Of a stretch of DNA of 64,000 nucleotides, positions 1 through 10,283 are shown piece after piece. The notes under the pieces were generated by a model, which searched no databases, was not told the origin of the DNA, and saw only the letters and a program-made list of their open reading frames with translations. This DNA is from Stemphylium vesicarium (lineage: Eukaryota; Ascomycota; Dothideomycetes; Pleosporales; Pleosporaceae), in contig QXCR01000083.1 in NCBI GenBank assembly GCA_004380135.1, positions 62,001 to 126,000 on the forward strand, written 5' to 3'. The position numbers and the translations under genes are program-made. How positions within the stretch are numbered: the stretch's first letter is position 1; each line of letters begins with the position of its first letter.

Positions 1-327
1 GAGACTCTGCCTTTGATCATCGTTTAGTGGTGTCCTTAAGGGTACCTGGGAGTGGATGGGCACTGGCATAGTAAGAACAGGTGGTGTTGGCATCTCAGCA
101 CGATAGGGGTACGTACCAGTTCGTTGTCTGTCATTGTCAGCAGAGCTTTAGTGGTGAAGTGTCTTGTAAGAGCATGCTGACTTACACCGCAAAACTACTT
201 TGCGGGCTACTAGGCATGCCAGTCTTTGTGCGCTTGTTGGAAGCTTGATTAGGAGATGATGGTGGGAGGCAACGTTCTATCCCCATATTAGTTCGAAAGC
301 ATGATTCATAGCAATACGGTCGATGAA
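1..327. other. No supported gene
   Basis: The only open frame overlapping this stretch is a shadow of the gene that follows on the minus strand. I see no tRNA, repeat or conserved protein segment here. Confidence 0.5.
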
Positions 328-1309
328 CTAACTGTCCCCGCTGCGCATGGCATCCTCCGCCCGGCGTTCTTTCACCACGTCTGCTGCTGGTATCGTCGAC
401 AACAGCTCCTTCGCGTACGCCGCTGCCGTCCCTGACGCGTGAGCCTGCCACTTGTAGTTCTTGTGTGTATCGGCGTAGTCGGAGATGCCGCGAACGACAA
501 GACACGGAAAGCTGTTCATCAACCCCGCCGCCTCCATCTCAAAGCACAATACCCCGCCAAGCTCTGCGCTGACTCTGTCCCTTTCAGCAGCATCCTTCAT
601 CATCTGGTTGCCAGACGCAATCGTACCGTAATGTACCATCACCTCTGCTCCGCGCTCGCATTCTAGTCGTGGCTGCCGAGCCTCGACGCTACACTGGTCG
701 CATGTGTCACCGTGTTCGTAGTTGTAGGCAGCCTTGAACAGAAGATCAGGCCCCGCCCTGAGCCGCTGGAAGGCAGGAGTGCGCTCGAGTATTGATATGT
801 GGTTGAATAGCGTGCTTTCGCCCCCTATCTTTTTGGCCTGTATAGCGCTCACCGCACTGAGCAGTATCTGCGGTGGTGAGTTTAGCGATCCGATCCGCTC
901 AAGCCTGTTCGGCGTTGTTCTCCCGAAGTCGTACTGGACCACTCCACCGAAGCTCCACTGCGGCTGGCTCACCACCAAATCTCCAAGTCGGATATATGCC
1001 TCTACGCTGGGTACGCCTCCGCCGATGCCCACCATCAGGCCGAATCGGATGCCCTTGAACGCTGCCCGCATCTGCGTCGCCACAGTTGCGGCTGGATTGT
1101 TCCCACTCTGGCCTGCCGGTAGGCACACGATCACGACGTTGTGGCCTGCAACCGACCCTTATACAGTATACGTTTTGGTCGTTTTCGCCAGCATCACGAC
1201 TAGCATCTGCGTGCTTTTCGTCGAGCATCGCCTTGGCCGCTGCCAGCTCGACAGGCAACGCGCACACCCATCCTACGGTATAGTCTTCGCGGTGCAGCTG
1301 GTGTAGCAT
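328..1309 (-). pseudogene. Nucleoside phosphorylase-like (PNP/UDP) gene, frameshifted
   Basis: Two overlapping minus-strand frames together encode one nucleoside-phosphorylase/nucleosidase domain of the type found alone or as the N-terminus of fungal NLRs. The first frame starts at ATG 1309 and shows VGWVCALPVELAAAKAML. The second, down to a stop at 328, shows LMVGIGGGVP (phosphate/ribose-binding glycine loop) and CLVVRGISDYAD, the C-terminal signature. The frames meet at about 1153-1165, where one surplus base puts TAA into the second frame. An intron would have to be about 26 nt, which is too short. The protein ends soon after the domain, so no NACHT or ankyrin part is attached. The domain normally cleaves or phosphorolyses nucleosides; in NLRs it acts as an N-terminal effector or sensor. 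As assembled, the gene cannot make the full domain. A one-base sequence error is the alternative. Confidence 0.75.
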
Positions 1310-2088
1310 CCGGGGCGCTTACGATGGGAGGAGAGGGGAGAATGGATGGATGACCGTCGGGAGTCTTGCATGTGAAAAGAAGGAAGTGGACAGAGTCTGA
1401 TAGCAGCAGCGCTGCCGACAGGTGCTGTCGCTCAGCCTCAGCCTTGCGGCCGACGCTGCAGCCTGTCATCTACATGTTGGCATAGTGGACAGTCAGTGGT
1501 GCGGTTGATGCTGTGGGGGCGAAGCCGTGAGCGCTAGCCGGCAGTGGGGCGGAGTCGGCTCGTTCGTCGGTTGTGTGCCCATCGCCCAGCAGCTTAGCAG
1601 ATCTCTCACATTTCACTCCACGCAACAGCGATATCTATGATGCGCAAGAGCACGGTGTGTAGCTTCCACCGTTCAAACAAGAGAAGGGCGAAGTGAAGTC
1701 ACAGTCTGATCTGACAACGCAAGCGAGAGAAAAAGCTGTCGTTACCCCTCACGGGCGAGCGTGCGAACGAGGCGTTGGGGAGGCGTTGGATCGAGGACGC
1801 GGCGCCTGAACTGGCGTGTGGCGCAGTGTCCTTTTGGCTTTCCATAATGCGTCGCCTCCATAATGCACGTGTGGATCTGCTGGGACAGATGCCCTAGCTT
1901 TGAGCGTGTAGTATCAGCTATTAATTCTACTCCCGCTTCGAGAACGAGTCTTTTGTACACACTTTCCCTTCTTCCTGCACACCACTGCGTACACAGAAGG
2001 TTGACACAATCATATCTAGAACGTTGCCTTTGGTCAGTACCACCAGTGTCCTTGACCCCGTTTCTCCATTCATGGTGCTATCGCTATT
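1310..2088. other. Divergent intergenic region
   Basis: This 0.78-kb stretch separates the minus-strand phosphorylase gene from the plus-strand DUF6594 gene and presumably holds both promoters. Small frames in it resemble no family I know. Confidence 0.4.
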
Positions 2089-3035
2089 ATGTCGACTCCA
2101 CCCTCGATCCACGAGCCCTCAGGCCGGACAAACTTGGTCGATGCCTTTCGCAAGTGCTGGATTGTCAGCACTGCGGACAACAACCTCACGCTCCATGGCT
2201 TCCGTCGTTTCAAGACTACACAATTACTAAATCTCCGGTTTCTCGAAAATGAGATCGCCGACATGGACTATAGGATCTACCAAGCTGGGCTTGGTCTTGG
2301 TCTGAGTCCTTCGTTAGACGACCGACTTGGCCTTGCGCATAGTAAGAGGGATGCTGATGTCCCAAAGGTCGACGACGTGATCACTCAAGAGTTCATCCTG
2401 AAGCTCCGTGACCTTATCAAACAGTACAGTGTGTGCTAATGGCTCTACTCTGAGTCCTCACGCTGACAGATGCCACCAATACAGATGAAGCCCTCACTGC
2501 ATTCAACAACATCATGACCATGGAGACCTTTTCGCTTCTGGATGACGCGCAACAGGCTGATCTGCGGGACGACCTTAGTTTGTACGAAGCACACAAGACC
2601 AGGCTGCTCAGGGTGGATCTAGGGACACGATCGCGGACCGACCCGTTCCAGCGCTGGCTCCACAAGTACTTGCGGGCCTTCCGGTACTGGAGACTGTCGC
2701 GAAAGGCTAAGAGCAACAGCGAAGGCCTTGGCTCGGTCGCTGGTAGACAACAGCGATGGTCGTACCAGAACACGATACTGATAGCCGAGGTCATCGGACG
2801 TGTGACGACTGCAGCGTTGACGGCTGCCTTCATCATTGCGCCGTTGGCCATCATGTCGCACGAGTCGTCAAAGAACATTTAGCTGATAGTTGTCTCGGTT
2901 TACATTATCGTCTTGTCTTTCCTCGTGTCGCTCTTCCTGAAGGTGTCAAGCTTCGAGATGATGGCGGTATCTGCTGGGTACGCTGCTGTTCTTTCGGTGT
3001 TCGTTTCCAATGTCCCTGCAAGCGCGGGGCGCTGA
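2089..3035 (+). pseudogene. DUF6594-like membrane protein, cut by one TAG
   Basis: The model is exon 1 at 2089-2428, a 41-nt GT-AG intron at 2429-2469 (phase 1), and exon 2 from 2470. The N-terminal part has the FRRF...LLNLRFLENEI pattern, followed by a charged helical region and a hydrophobic segment near the end (ALTAAFIIAPLAIM). These are the features of the fungal DUF6594 family, which has no assigned function and normally ends in several transmembrane helices. Translation stops at TAG 2880-2882. The same frame then stays open for 50 codons to TGA 3033-3035 and encodes two more hydrophobic segments (VYIIVLSFLVSLFL and AVSAGYAAVLSVFVSNV), which fit the missing helices. The TAG could come from CAG by one C-to-T change. 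A truncated one-helix protein, or stop readthrough, is less likely but not excluded. Confidence 0.65.
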
Positions 3036-3922
3036 TTATAGGGATTTTGGATTGCGGTGCTTCTGGGAGATAGACAAGTCTACCAAAGTGCAGAGCCTAA
3101 CGATAGAAACACAATTAGAACAAGCTATCGAGAAAGTGTCGTTGTGGCGCAGGATTAGAGCGCTTTTGTTGTGCCCGACTTGATCAGGAGCCTGCGTGTG
3201 CGCTAAGCTTGCTATGGCAAAACGCTAGCTTGGCGTAACAGGGACCCCTGCAACATTAAACCTCTATGCTGCGTCAGAACCGGAAGCCGATTGTATGTGT
3301 GTGTGTATACCAGCCTTCTTTATGTTCTCAAAGCTTGAGTGGAGGATACTCCTCGCGACGGCCTGGCTCTGCACTCCAGCTGTACATGCTGGCGTGAAGA
3401 CCCATCAGATTGAATTTATCTCATGTCAGGAGAACATCTTTGACAAGATCTCGACAAGACTTGACTGCTAAATGAACAGAGAACAATAGACTGGCATGCC
3501 GGAGACTCCGCGAACCGTTTCCAAGGCCAATCAAAGAAGCAAGAAACCACAGTTTGTCCACCACCATGCTGCCAGATATTGACTGATTGCTTTATTGAAG
3601 AATGTACCGAGATCTCCTGCACGTTCTCTAGGCTTCTCCGACCCTACAAAACAGATGCCTGGTGCATAGAATACGAAGCCTGCGCATAACGACAAGCTTG
3701 TCCACGACGGGGGCGTGGATTCATTGCCAGCAATCTGCCATCGCCACCTGGAAACACGACCAGATAAAACCGCTCATAATACATTTCACTCCGGCCTAAG
3801 CTCCGATAGTTACCTGAGCCGCATAGGGTTCTGTGCTGTGTCCGAGAACACGACGTTGCACAGTCTGAAGCCAATTCTGGAACTTTTGGGTCGAACGGAT
3901 GGGCCATGGCTGGCCGCGGATT
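3036..3922. other. Left flank of the transposon; part of an interrupted frame
   Basis: No complete gene is seen. Minus-strand bases 3922-3796 continue an open frame that the hAT insertion separated from 7019-7641 (see that entry). The rest, 3036-3795, shows nothing I can identify. Confidence 0.4.
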
Positions 3923-3930
3923 CCCCGAGA
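3923..3930. repeat. Target-site duplication, left copy
   Basis: The octamer CCCCGAGA directly abuts the left inverted repeat and recurs exactly at 7019-7026. An 8-bp duplication is the hallmark of hAT-superfamily insertion. Confidence 0.93.
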
Positions 3931-3949
3931 CACAGTCCGCAACAAGCAA
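3931..3949 (+). repeat. hAT terminal inverted repeat, left
   Basis: The 19 bases CACAGTCCGCAACAAGCAA are matched perfectly, in inverse orientation, at 7000-7018. Subterminal sequence just inside (GATTGGTT...GCTTG) also resembles the inverted right end imperfectly, so the original inverted repeat was probably longer. Confidence 0.93.
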
Positions 3950-5288
3950 TCTAGATTGGTTCGCTTGCTTGACTTGCTTAAGTTAACTAATCTAATTAAT
4001 TTAATCCGAGCTTACGTAAACTCGTAAATAATTTAAGCTAAATAGTAGTTTTTAATTAACTTACTTATCTTACTTATAAGCTATATAGAATTATAAAAGT
4101 TAGAGTTACTAAAGAGCTAATTTTATAATAGTTTCTTTAGTATTATAGTTAGCTTATTCTAAATTATATTAGACCCGTCTATACGCTAATACGCTAATAT
4201 TACTACTTACTACCCTAATCTCTACTATACTTAATAATACGTTTATAGAGCTTCTTCTCTTAACTCTACTATCTATACTTACGAAGTTTTTTAGTATTTT
4301 TAAGTTGCCTATAATAGCTAAGCGCTTATAAGCTTTCTCTACTAGCACGACTACTACGCCCGCTACTAAACGTACGCGCTTATTAGAGTCCTTACCTTAA
4401 CGCGTTTCTTAATAATTATTATTACTCTAGTAAGCCCTAGCTACTATAAGCTAGGCTATAACGTTTAAGTCGTAATTGTTAGAGTTATAGCTAGAGGCAG
4501 AGATTGTCGCACCTGCTAAGGGTAGCGAGGCTAGAATAGCGGCAACTGAAGCTAGAAGTAGCGATAGAGACGATATTGATAGAGATGGCGATAACTTTAA
4601 GGGTATTACCTAGGAGCGGTTAAAACGCTTTATAAAGCCTCTTATAACTTAGCGGCGCGTTAAAAGCTAGATATATTAACATAGCTATCGCGTTGTTGAG
4701 CGTAAGAACCTAAGTCGAGTATGGTTTGTATGCAAGTATTGCCATACTCACAAGGCTATCGACGCTGGAGGCAGCGGCATGTTTGACGTTACAAGAGCTA
4801 CAACAGCTGCAGCTACTCATCTTGGTTAGCAGAGACATGGTCATCGGCTTACAAAGAGCGGCATAAAACAACAGCAACAGTCTGGTGGGCAGCTCTCTCT
4901 GCGACAAGCCTTTGAGGCTGGTGTTGAAGTCTCTTAGGACGCTGCCAACGCGATGGGCAACTTCAACATATAGCAGTTTCGACAGGCTACAGTACTCTAC
5001 CTACTCGACAATAACCTACTAATAGAGCTACTTGCGAGGCCCTCCTTTTAAGAGATAATAAACTTTGCAAACCTAGAGGCTAAGGCAGTATTATAGGTAA
5101 GTCCTCGCAGTGTTGCTATATACGTGATGCGCCTTTTCCGCGACATACAGCCCTAAGTTGTCTAGGCCCTATTAGAAGCTGTAGGTAAAATATATATAAG
5201 CTTTAACGGCTGGATGATAAGGGGTAGTAAGCGCGGGTTTTTTAGGATTATTGCGCACTTTGCTAACGCTTGTAGAGTAATTTAAGAC

Positions 5289-5882
5289 TTGCCTATTACT
5301 CTGCCACAGCTAGCAGGCTCGCATACGGGCGAAGCTATTGCAAGTACTATCGTCAAAACGCTCGGGGAGTACGGTATCACTAGCGACAAGCTAGGCTACT
5401 TCGTACTCGATAACGCTACGAATAACGACACTGCAATCGCTGCGCTCGCTCGCGTATACGACTTTGACGCTACTCATCGACGCCTCCGCTGCGGCCCTCA
5501 CACGCTCAATCTTATCGGCCAGGCAATTATATTTGGCAAAGATAGAGAGGCATACAACAACGCTGTTGAGCAGCTCGATCAAGAGGAGTTGTGCTTGCGC
5601 GAGTGGCGTAAAGATGGACCATTAGGCGTGCTTATTAACGTCATTAATTACATTAAAACGCCACAACAGTATGAGCTTTTCAGAGAGTTTCAGCGACCTG
5701 CAAACGCTGAGTTGCCTGCTGGAGAGCGCCTCCGAGTACTCGAGCCAGTCAAGCCTGTTGTTACTCGCTGGAACTCGTACTACGCTGCCTTTGCACGCGC
5801 AACTCAACTTCAAGCTGCTTATAACTCCTACGCTGAGCACCATATTAGCCGCGTCTCTCTTAATAATAGACGCGTAAACTAA
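5289..5882 (+). pseudogene. hAT transposase, surviving open fragment
   Basis: This 197-codon open stretch is the only long intact piece of the transposase. It contains LGYFVLDNATNNDTAI, the conserved region around a catalytic acidic residue of hAT enzymes, RLRCGPHTLNLIGQA (conserved Cys/His region), and PVVTRWNSYYAAFARA near its end, typical of the segment before the dimerisation domain. The frame continues upstream and downstream with multiple stops, so 5289 is not a true start. Base composition here is near normal while the flanks are AT-rich, showing that the mutation load is uneven within the element. Confidence 0.85.
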
Positions 5883-6999
5883 GCTAGTAATAAGCTCTTA
5901 GACGCCCTAAGTTAGATAAGATTAACTAGTCTTATAGCTACTAATTAGGTAGTAATAATAGAGTACTAAGACTACTTAAAGCTGCTAAAGCTTAGTATAG
6001 AGTAGCTTAAGGGTCGTAGTAAAGTAGGCAAGTTTAGTACTATTTACGAGGTTATTCCTATCTTTAAGTACATACTAAGCGCGCTCGAAGCGCGCACGCG
6101 GCCATACGAGCAAGTCGATTTCAACCACACGGACGCACCAGAGGACCACCTTCATATCAACCTACGCACTGCGTAGAGCAAGGCCAATAAGTACTACGAT
6201 AAGCTCGATAGATCGCCTGCCTACTACGCTGCTGTCTGCCTCCATCCTTACTACAAGTACTACTGCGAGAACAGCTGGGCCGACAAGCCAGAGTGGCTCA
6301 CTGCTGCTAATGCTGGATTTCAGCGACTCTGGCAGACCTATAAGCCTCAGCGTGTACGCCCTCAACTTTAATCTCACAGAATAACAATTACAAGTAGGAT
6401 AGATAACGTAATTAGCGCCTTTACACGCTATAATAATACTAGAGATAAGGTAGCTTATAACGACGAGTACGAGCGCTAGAGGATATAAGAGCTAGAGTAG
6501 AGTAGAGAGTAGTACTTAAGTAATAGTTACTTAGTTATTTACTAAATTTAAATACGCTTAAAATACCTATATTTAAGCTAGTTTACAATTAATATACTAA
6601 TAATCTTAGTATTAAGCTACGAGTGTGAGAGGCTCTTTAGTAAGCTTAGCGACTTACTTAAACCTAAAAGATAAGCTATTAGTAGTAAGTTACTAACTAC
6701 TCTTCAACTTATATAATTATAGATAAGAGTAGGCTTTAAGACTTAGTATAATAATAGTATAGAGGGTAATAATAATAATAACGTATTAGATAAGAAGATT
6801 ATATAAGACTATAATATATATAAATAAATTATTAAGCTACTATAGTTATATATAACTTTAGTCTCTTAGCATTTAATCTAATTAATCTATTAATTAAGTT
6901 ATAATTAAGCTACCTTAAAATACTAATAATTAAGCTATAATTAAGCGACGATAATATTGCTAATAAGCAAACCAATCAGCAACCCCAAGATTGATTGAC

Positions 7000-7018
7000 T
7001 TGCTTGTTGCGGACTGTG
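7000..7018 (-). repeat. hAT terminal inverted repeat, right
   Basis: This is the exact reverse complement of the 19-bp left repeat at 3931-3949. Confidence 0.93.
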
Positions 7019-7026
7019 CCCCGAGA
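7019..7026. repeat. Target-site duplication, right copy
   Basis: CCCCGAGA is identical to the octamer at 3923-3930, in direct orientation. Confidence 0.93.
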
Positions 7027-7641
7027 CATTATTGCATGGCAAAGACATAGCGCCGGGGGGAAGTGAACGGTTGCTGTGTGTCTTCGCGGGAGTCGACCTG
7101 TGGCAATCGGTTCGGTGAAGCCCAAACACATTGTTCTGGAGACCAGCGCCCATGTGGTAAATGCTACTCTCTGGCTGACTTCCTCGTTCATATCCAGTGC
7201 GCTAAATATGGATACTATGAGGCAAATTCTGAAACAAGCGACTGCGTACGTCTGCGACAGTCCTGGTATTTGCTGAGAAGACAAGATGGAGGAGGTCGAC
7301 AACACCAATCCAAAAGCCAGGGGTGTATATAGCCAAAAGTTAGACTCTTCCAGGACTACCTCGCCGAGAACTAGTGCCAGATATTCTAGCATTGGTACCG
7401 TTTTTCCAGGCTCTTTCTCGCTTGCAAGCTCACAAACAGTGCAAAGGTACAGCAGCCGATGGATGATTAGTAGTGAGCCTCTAAGGCATGTCTTGGAAGC
7501 CGGGTGTAAGAGGATACGGCCCAAATTTTGCGGTCGTACGAAGAGAGGAATGCTAGCGATGGCAATCGGGATTGCCGGCCCTGGAATGCGCAGTCGGCCT
7601 ATCTCCAGTGATGGATGTTGAGAGGATGGGATGAATGCCAT
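7019..7641 (-). pseudogene. Hydrophobic-protein reading frame interrupted by the hAT element
   Basis: A minus-strand frame starts with ATG at 7641 and stays open for over 200 codons straight into the transposon. It encodes a leucine-rich, membrane-like polypeptide (for example YLALVLGEVVLEES and SQTYAVACFRICLIVSIFSA). If the element and one 8-bp target copy are mentally removed, the frame continues for about 40 codons in the left flank (3922-3796) before a stop. The hydrophobic spacing faintly recalls the N-terminal TMD0 bundle of fungal ABCC transporters, but no diagnostic motif is present and I do not claim that identity. It may be a gene fragment disrupted by the insertion, or a chance open frame. 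Confidence 0.35.
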
Positions 7642-9024
7642 CTCTTGCGACGTATTGCCAATTATTTCAACAGATATACACAGTTGAGGAAGAGACCACT
7701 TACTACTTTAAAGTGTTTGAAGGTGGAGTTCCAATGCCAGGCCTCCAGCAGATAGCGCCAAGGATGCATACGGACAGTCATTGCCGGCTTGGCTTGCCAC
7801 TCAACTTGTTTGGTGGTCTTGTAACGGCTTCCCCTGATAATCGCATAGGCCAGGTGCAACATCTAGATGGAGTAGCTAAACTTACTGGTCGCGACACGGG
7901 CGTAGGCTGACTTCACAGGCTGGGTTTCCCGCAAACGCTTTGACAAAGGCTCTCGTAGGATTCCGACCTTGCGTCACTGTTCCGGGGCCTGACCTGCACT
8001 CTCACGGTCGTGAGCTCTTCTTTTGCGGAGGTCATTCCAGGGCTTCGGACTCCGTTTGACGAAGCTGTATATGTCTGGCTGGTATGAAGTTTCTGTTCTG
8101 CTATCGAGAGTCGTCTCCAACGGCTGAATTTGTCTGAACTTTCGCGATCTGGAATAATTTGGTTGTCATCTGGCTGAGGTAGTTGATTATCTCTAATGCG
8201 GAATAGCTCACATAGCGCAGGACGAACGCTCCTGTTGTGTCGCCCGCCGAACACTGCCAACAGGGTCTTCTTGTGCGATCCTGTCGATGATGCGCACCTC
8301 GTAAGAACACTGCAAGATTCGCATTTTTATCTCGATAGCTGTAAAGTCATTGATGCTCGACCTTGAGGCACTTTTGTGCATTGGCTGCCTGAGAGGACGA
8401 GGCCACGACGAGGAATGAGCAAAGCACATCCGGAGAGCACATTGACGTTGTCCACTATTTTTGCTGGAAGCTACGTAGAGGAATCTTTACGACTCCTGCG
8501 CAAAAAAGAGAGGGCTTCAATGGTGTAAGTAGGTGTCAGATGTTCGGCCCGACCTGTGGATACTCTTCGCCCCATTGCCGGACGCCGCCAAAAAGATCTT
8601 CACATGGGCAAAAACATACAACAGCGGGGATTCGCTAGTGGTCACCCACCTAACTACTAATCCGCCGGTATCTTGCTTAAATAGGGCTGAGCGAACGGGA
8701 AGCCTTGTTCTCAAGATCCTATGGTCGTATGTGAAAGAAATGTGATTGTGATACCATTATATCAGAGACGAGTATGATGCCACAGCACATTCTACTCAGG
8801 TTCTGGAGGCAGCGGTCCCGATGAGGAAGCGACTTGAAGCAATCTTGTGATTCTTGTGCTAATGCAGCGGATATAGATGACTGCGACCTAACGCTCCTCT
8901 TTGGTACAGCGGGGGCATTGAAAAGATTCTTCCGCTGTGAGAACTATGGTTCATGGCACTCAGAATGACGAGAAATGTGACTTAACAGCTCTTCGCTCAG
9001 TATATGAGCACGCACACATTCTAC
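7642..9024. other. 1.4 kb without a recognisable gene
   Basis: Several short frames occur on both strands, for example minus 7913-8260 and minus 8101-8310. None shows a known motif or can be joined into a convincing spliced gene. This may be decayed coding sequence. Confidence 0.4.
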
Positions 9025-10283
9025 TCAGCTATCCTCCGGCCTGACACCACTCGAGCGTAGCTCAGACCACTCTTGTAATATCTCTGCCGAATCCTTCATG
9101 TCCTTGGTGCAATATACGCCATTTATTGCAAAGCGCATCAGCCGTCTAGCCAGTCTGTAAGTCGATGGATACGTATAACGGACATACAGCGGCCCGGCTG
9201 CCTGTTCAAAGTCTTCCTTCAACTCTTTGCCCTCCTCTGTTGGCGGTGTATCATTTGCCATTCGCTCGTCCTCGTCCTCGTCATCCAGCCAGGCCCAAAT
9301 CCAAAGCGGTGGTGCAGAAGACATGAAGCTCAGTGCGAAGGCAGCGCAGTCCCAATCCAGAACACCAGTGATGATTGGTTCTGGGGCCTGTGTCGTAGGA
9401 CTGACAAGATTATTGTGGGGGTGCAGGTCCTCGTGGTAAAGAGATGGTCCTGTTCCTGCGAACCACCTACCGGCATTTAGCTCTGAAGCCATCGTCATAA
9501 ACTGATTCATCAGCTCTACACGAAAAGCATGCGCTGGCATATGCTTGAGTGCTTCGGTTTTGCGTTGCGTGAACATCGATGCCAACAGGTCGTACGTGAA
9601 TGAAGTAGACTCATCTTTACTGGAAACCAACTCTTCGCCTGGGCAAGGCGACTCAGAGAAGATCCAAAAGTTCGGGGTGTGAGAAGGGCTCAGGCACGGT
9701 TCGAGCAGAGTCTGCTTTCGAATCGTCTGCGTTCGTCTTCATGGACAGCAGCCCGAAGACATTGCTCTCTGCAGCCAGCATCCGATTAAAGACTTCACTC
9801 AGTTCCCTTGCTACTCGGACTTTGTTGTTGTGGGTCAATCCCGGAAAAGCTTCTTGGAGACGAATCCCAGGCAACCGATTCTGTATCATGTAGGGGCCTC
9901 CAATGCTGTTTTCTGGTGTTGTGTCGTACAGCACGATTTCTGGAACAGGAATGCCGCCAAGCTCGCGTACGTACTGTAGGGCGGCCACATATTGATGCAG
10001 TGCAGCGTCGTCGGAACGAGGAATCCGGAGAACGAAATCGAAGCCACAATTCTGTGCAGTCGACTCCCTAGATATGCCGATGATCCGGTTGAAGCTCCCA
10101 CCCAATATCCTCTCAACCTTCGTATCCTTCTCAGAGCATCCTGTCTATAGAAACTGCGCCAAATCCATCGCGCACGTGCGAAAGGTTTCGAAGGACTCTT
10201 GGGCGTACACCAGGGTGGATGCGTCGGATTCCGCGTCTGATGAATCATGCTCGATCTCGAAAGAAGCTGCTTCGTGCGCCATT
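9025..10283 (-). pseudogene. APH-fold phosphotransferase family gene with three lesions
   Basis: Minus-strand pieces together form a fungal 'phosphotransferase enzyme family' (aminoglycoside-phosphotransferase/choline-kinase fold) protein. An acidic leader begins at ATG 10283. It is followed by GGSFNRIIG (nucleotide loop), DFVLRIPR (the ATP-anchoring strand; an Arg occupies the usual Lys region), SLYHEDLHPHNNLV (HxDxxxxN catalytic loop) and GVLDWDCAAFA (metal-binding Asp). Three changes break it: a surplus T in the TTTT run at 10260-10263 shifts the frame after about eight codons; an in-frame TAG lies at 10145-10147; and a one-base shift near 9680-9690 separates the N-terminal part (to 9653) from the C-terminal part (9630-9025). 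Fungal paralogues are numerous and their substrates are mostly unknown. Confidence 0.75.

Larger units (their letters stand above)
3931..7018 (+). mobile_element. Complete, RIP-damaged hAT-superfamily DNA transposon (3,088 bp)
   Basis: The element is bounded by 19-bp perfect inverted repeats and an exact 8-bp target duplication. Its interior contains a decayed plus-strand hAT transposase. Translated remnants with many TAG/TAA stops run from about 4,600: a BED-type zinc-finger-like part (VWFVCKYCHTH) near 4,720, a segment like the hAT mid-region near 4,920-5,290 (NAMGNFN, FNGWMIRGSKRGFFRIIAHFAN), the open catalytic-region fragment at 5289-5882, and the C-terminal dimerisation block near 6,620-6,710 (SYECERLFSKLSDLLK). 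Much of the non-open part is strikingly TpA-rich, as expected after CpA-to-TpA change by RIP. The transposase cannot be made, so the copy is non-autonomous at best. Related elements in filamentous ascomycetes are Restless-like hATs. Confidence 0.93.
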
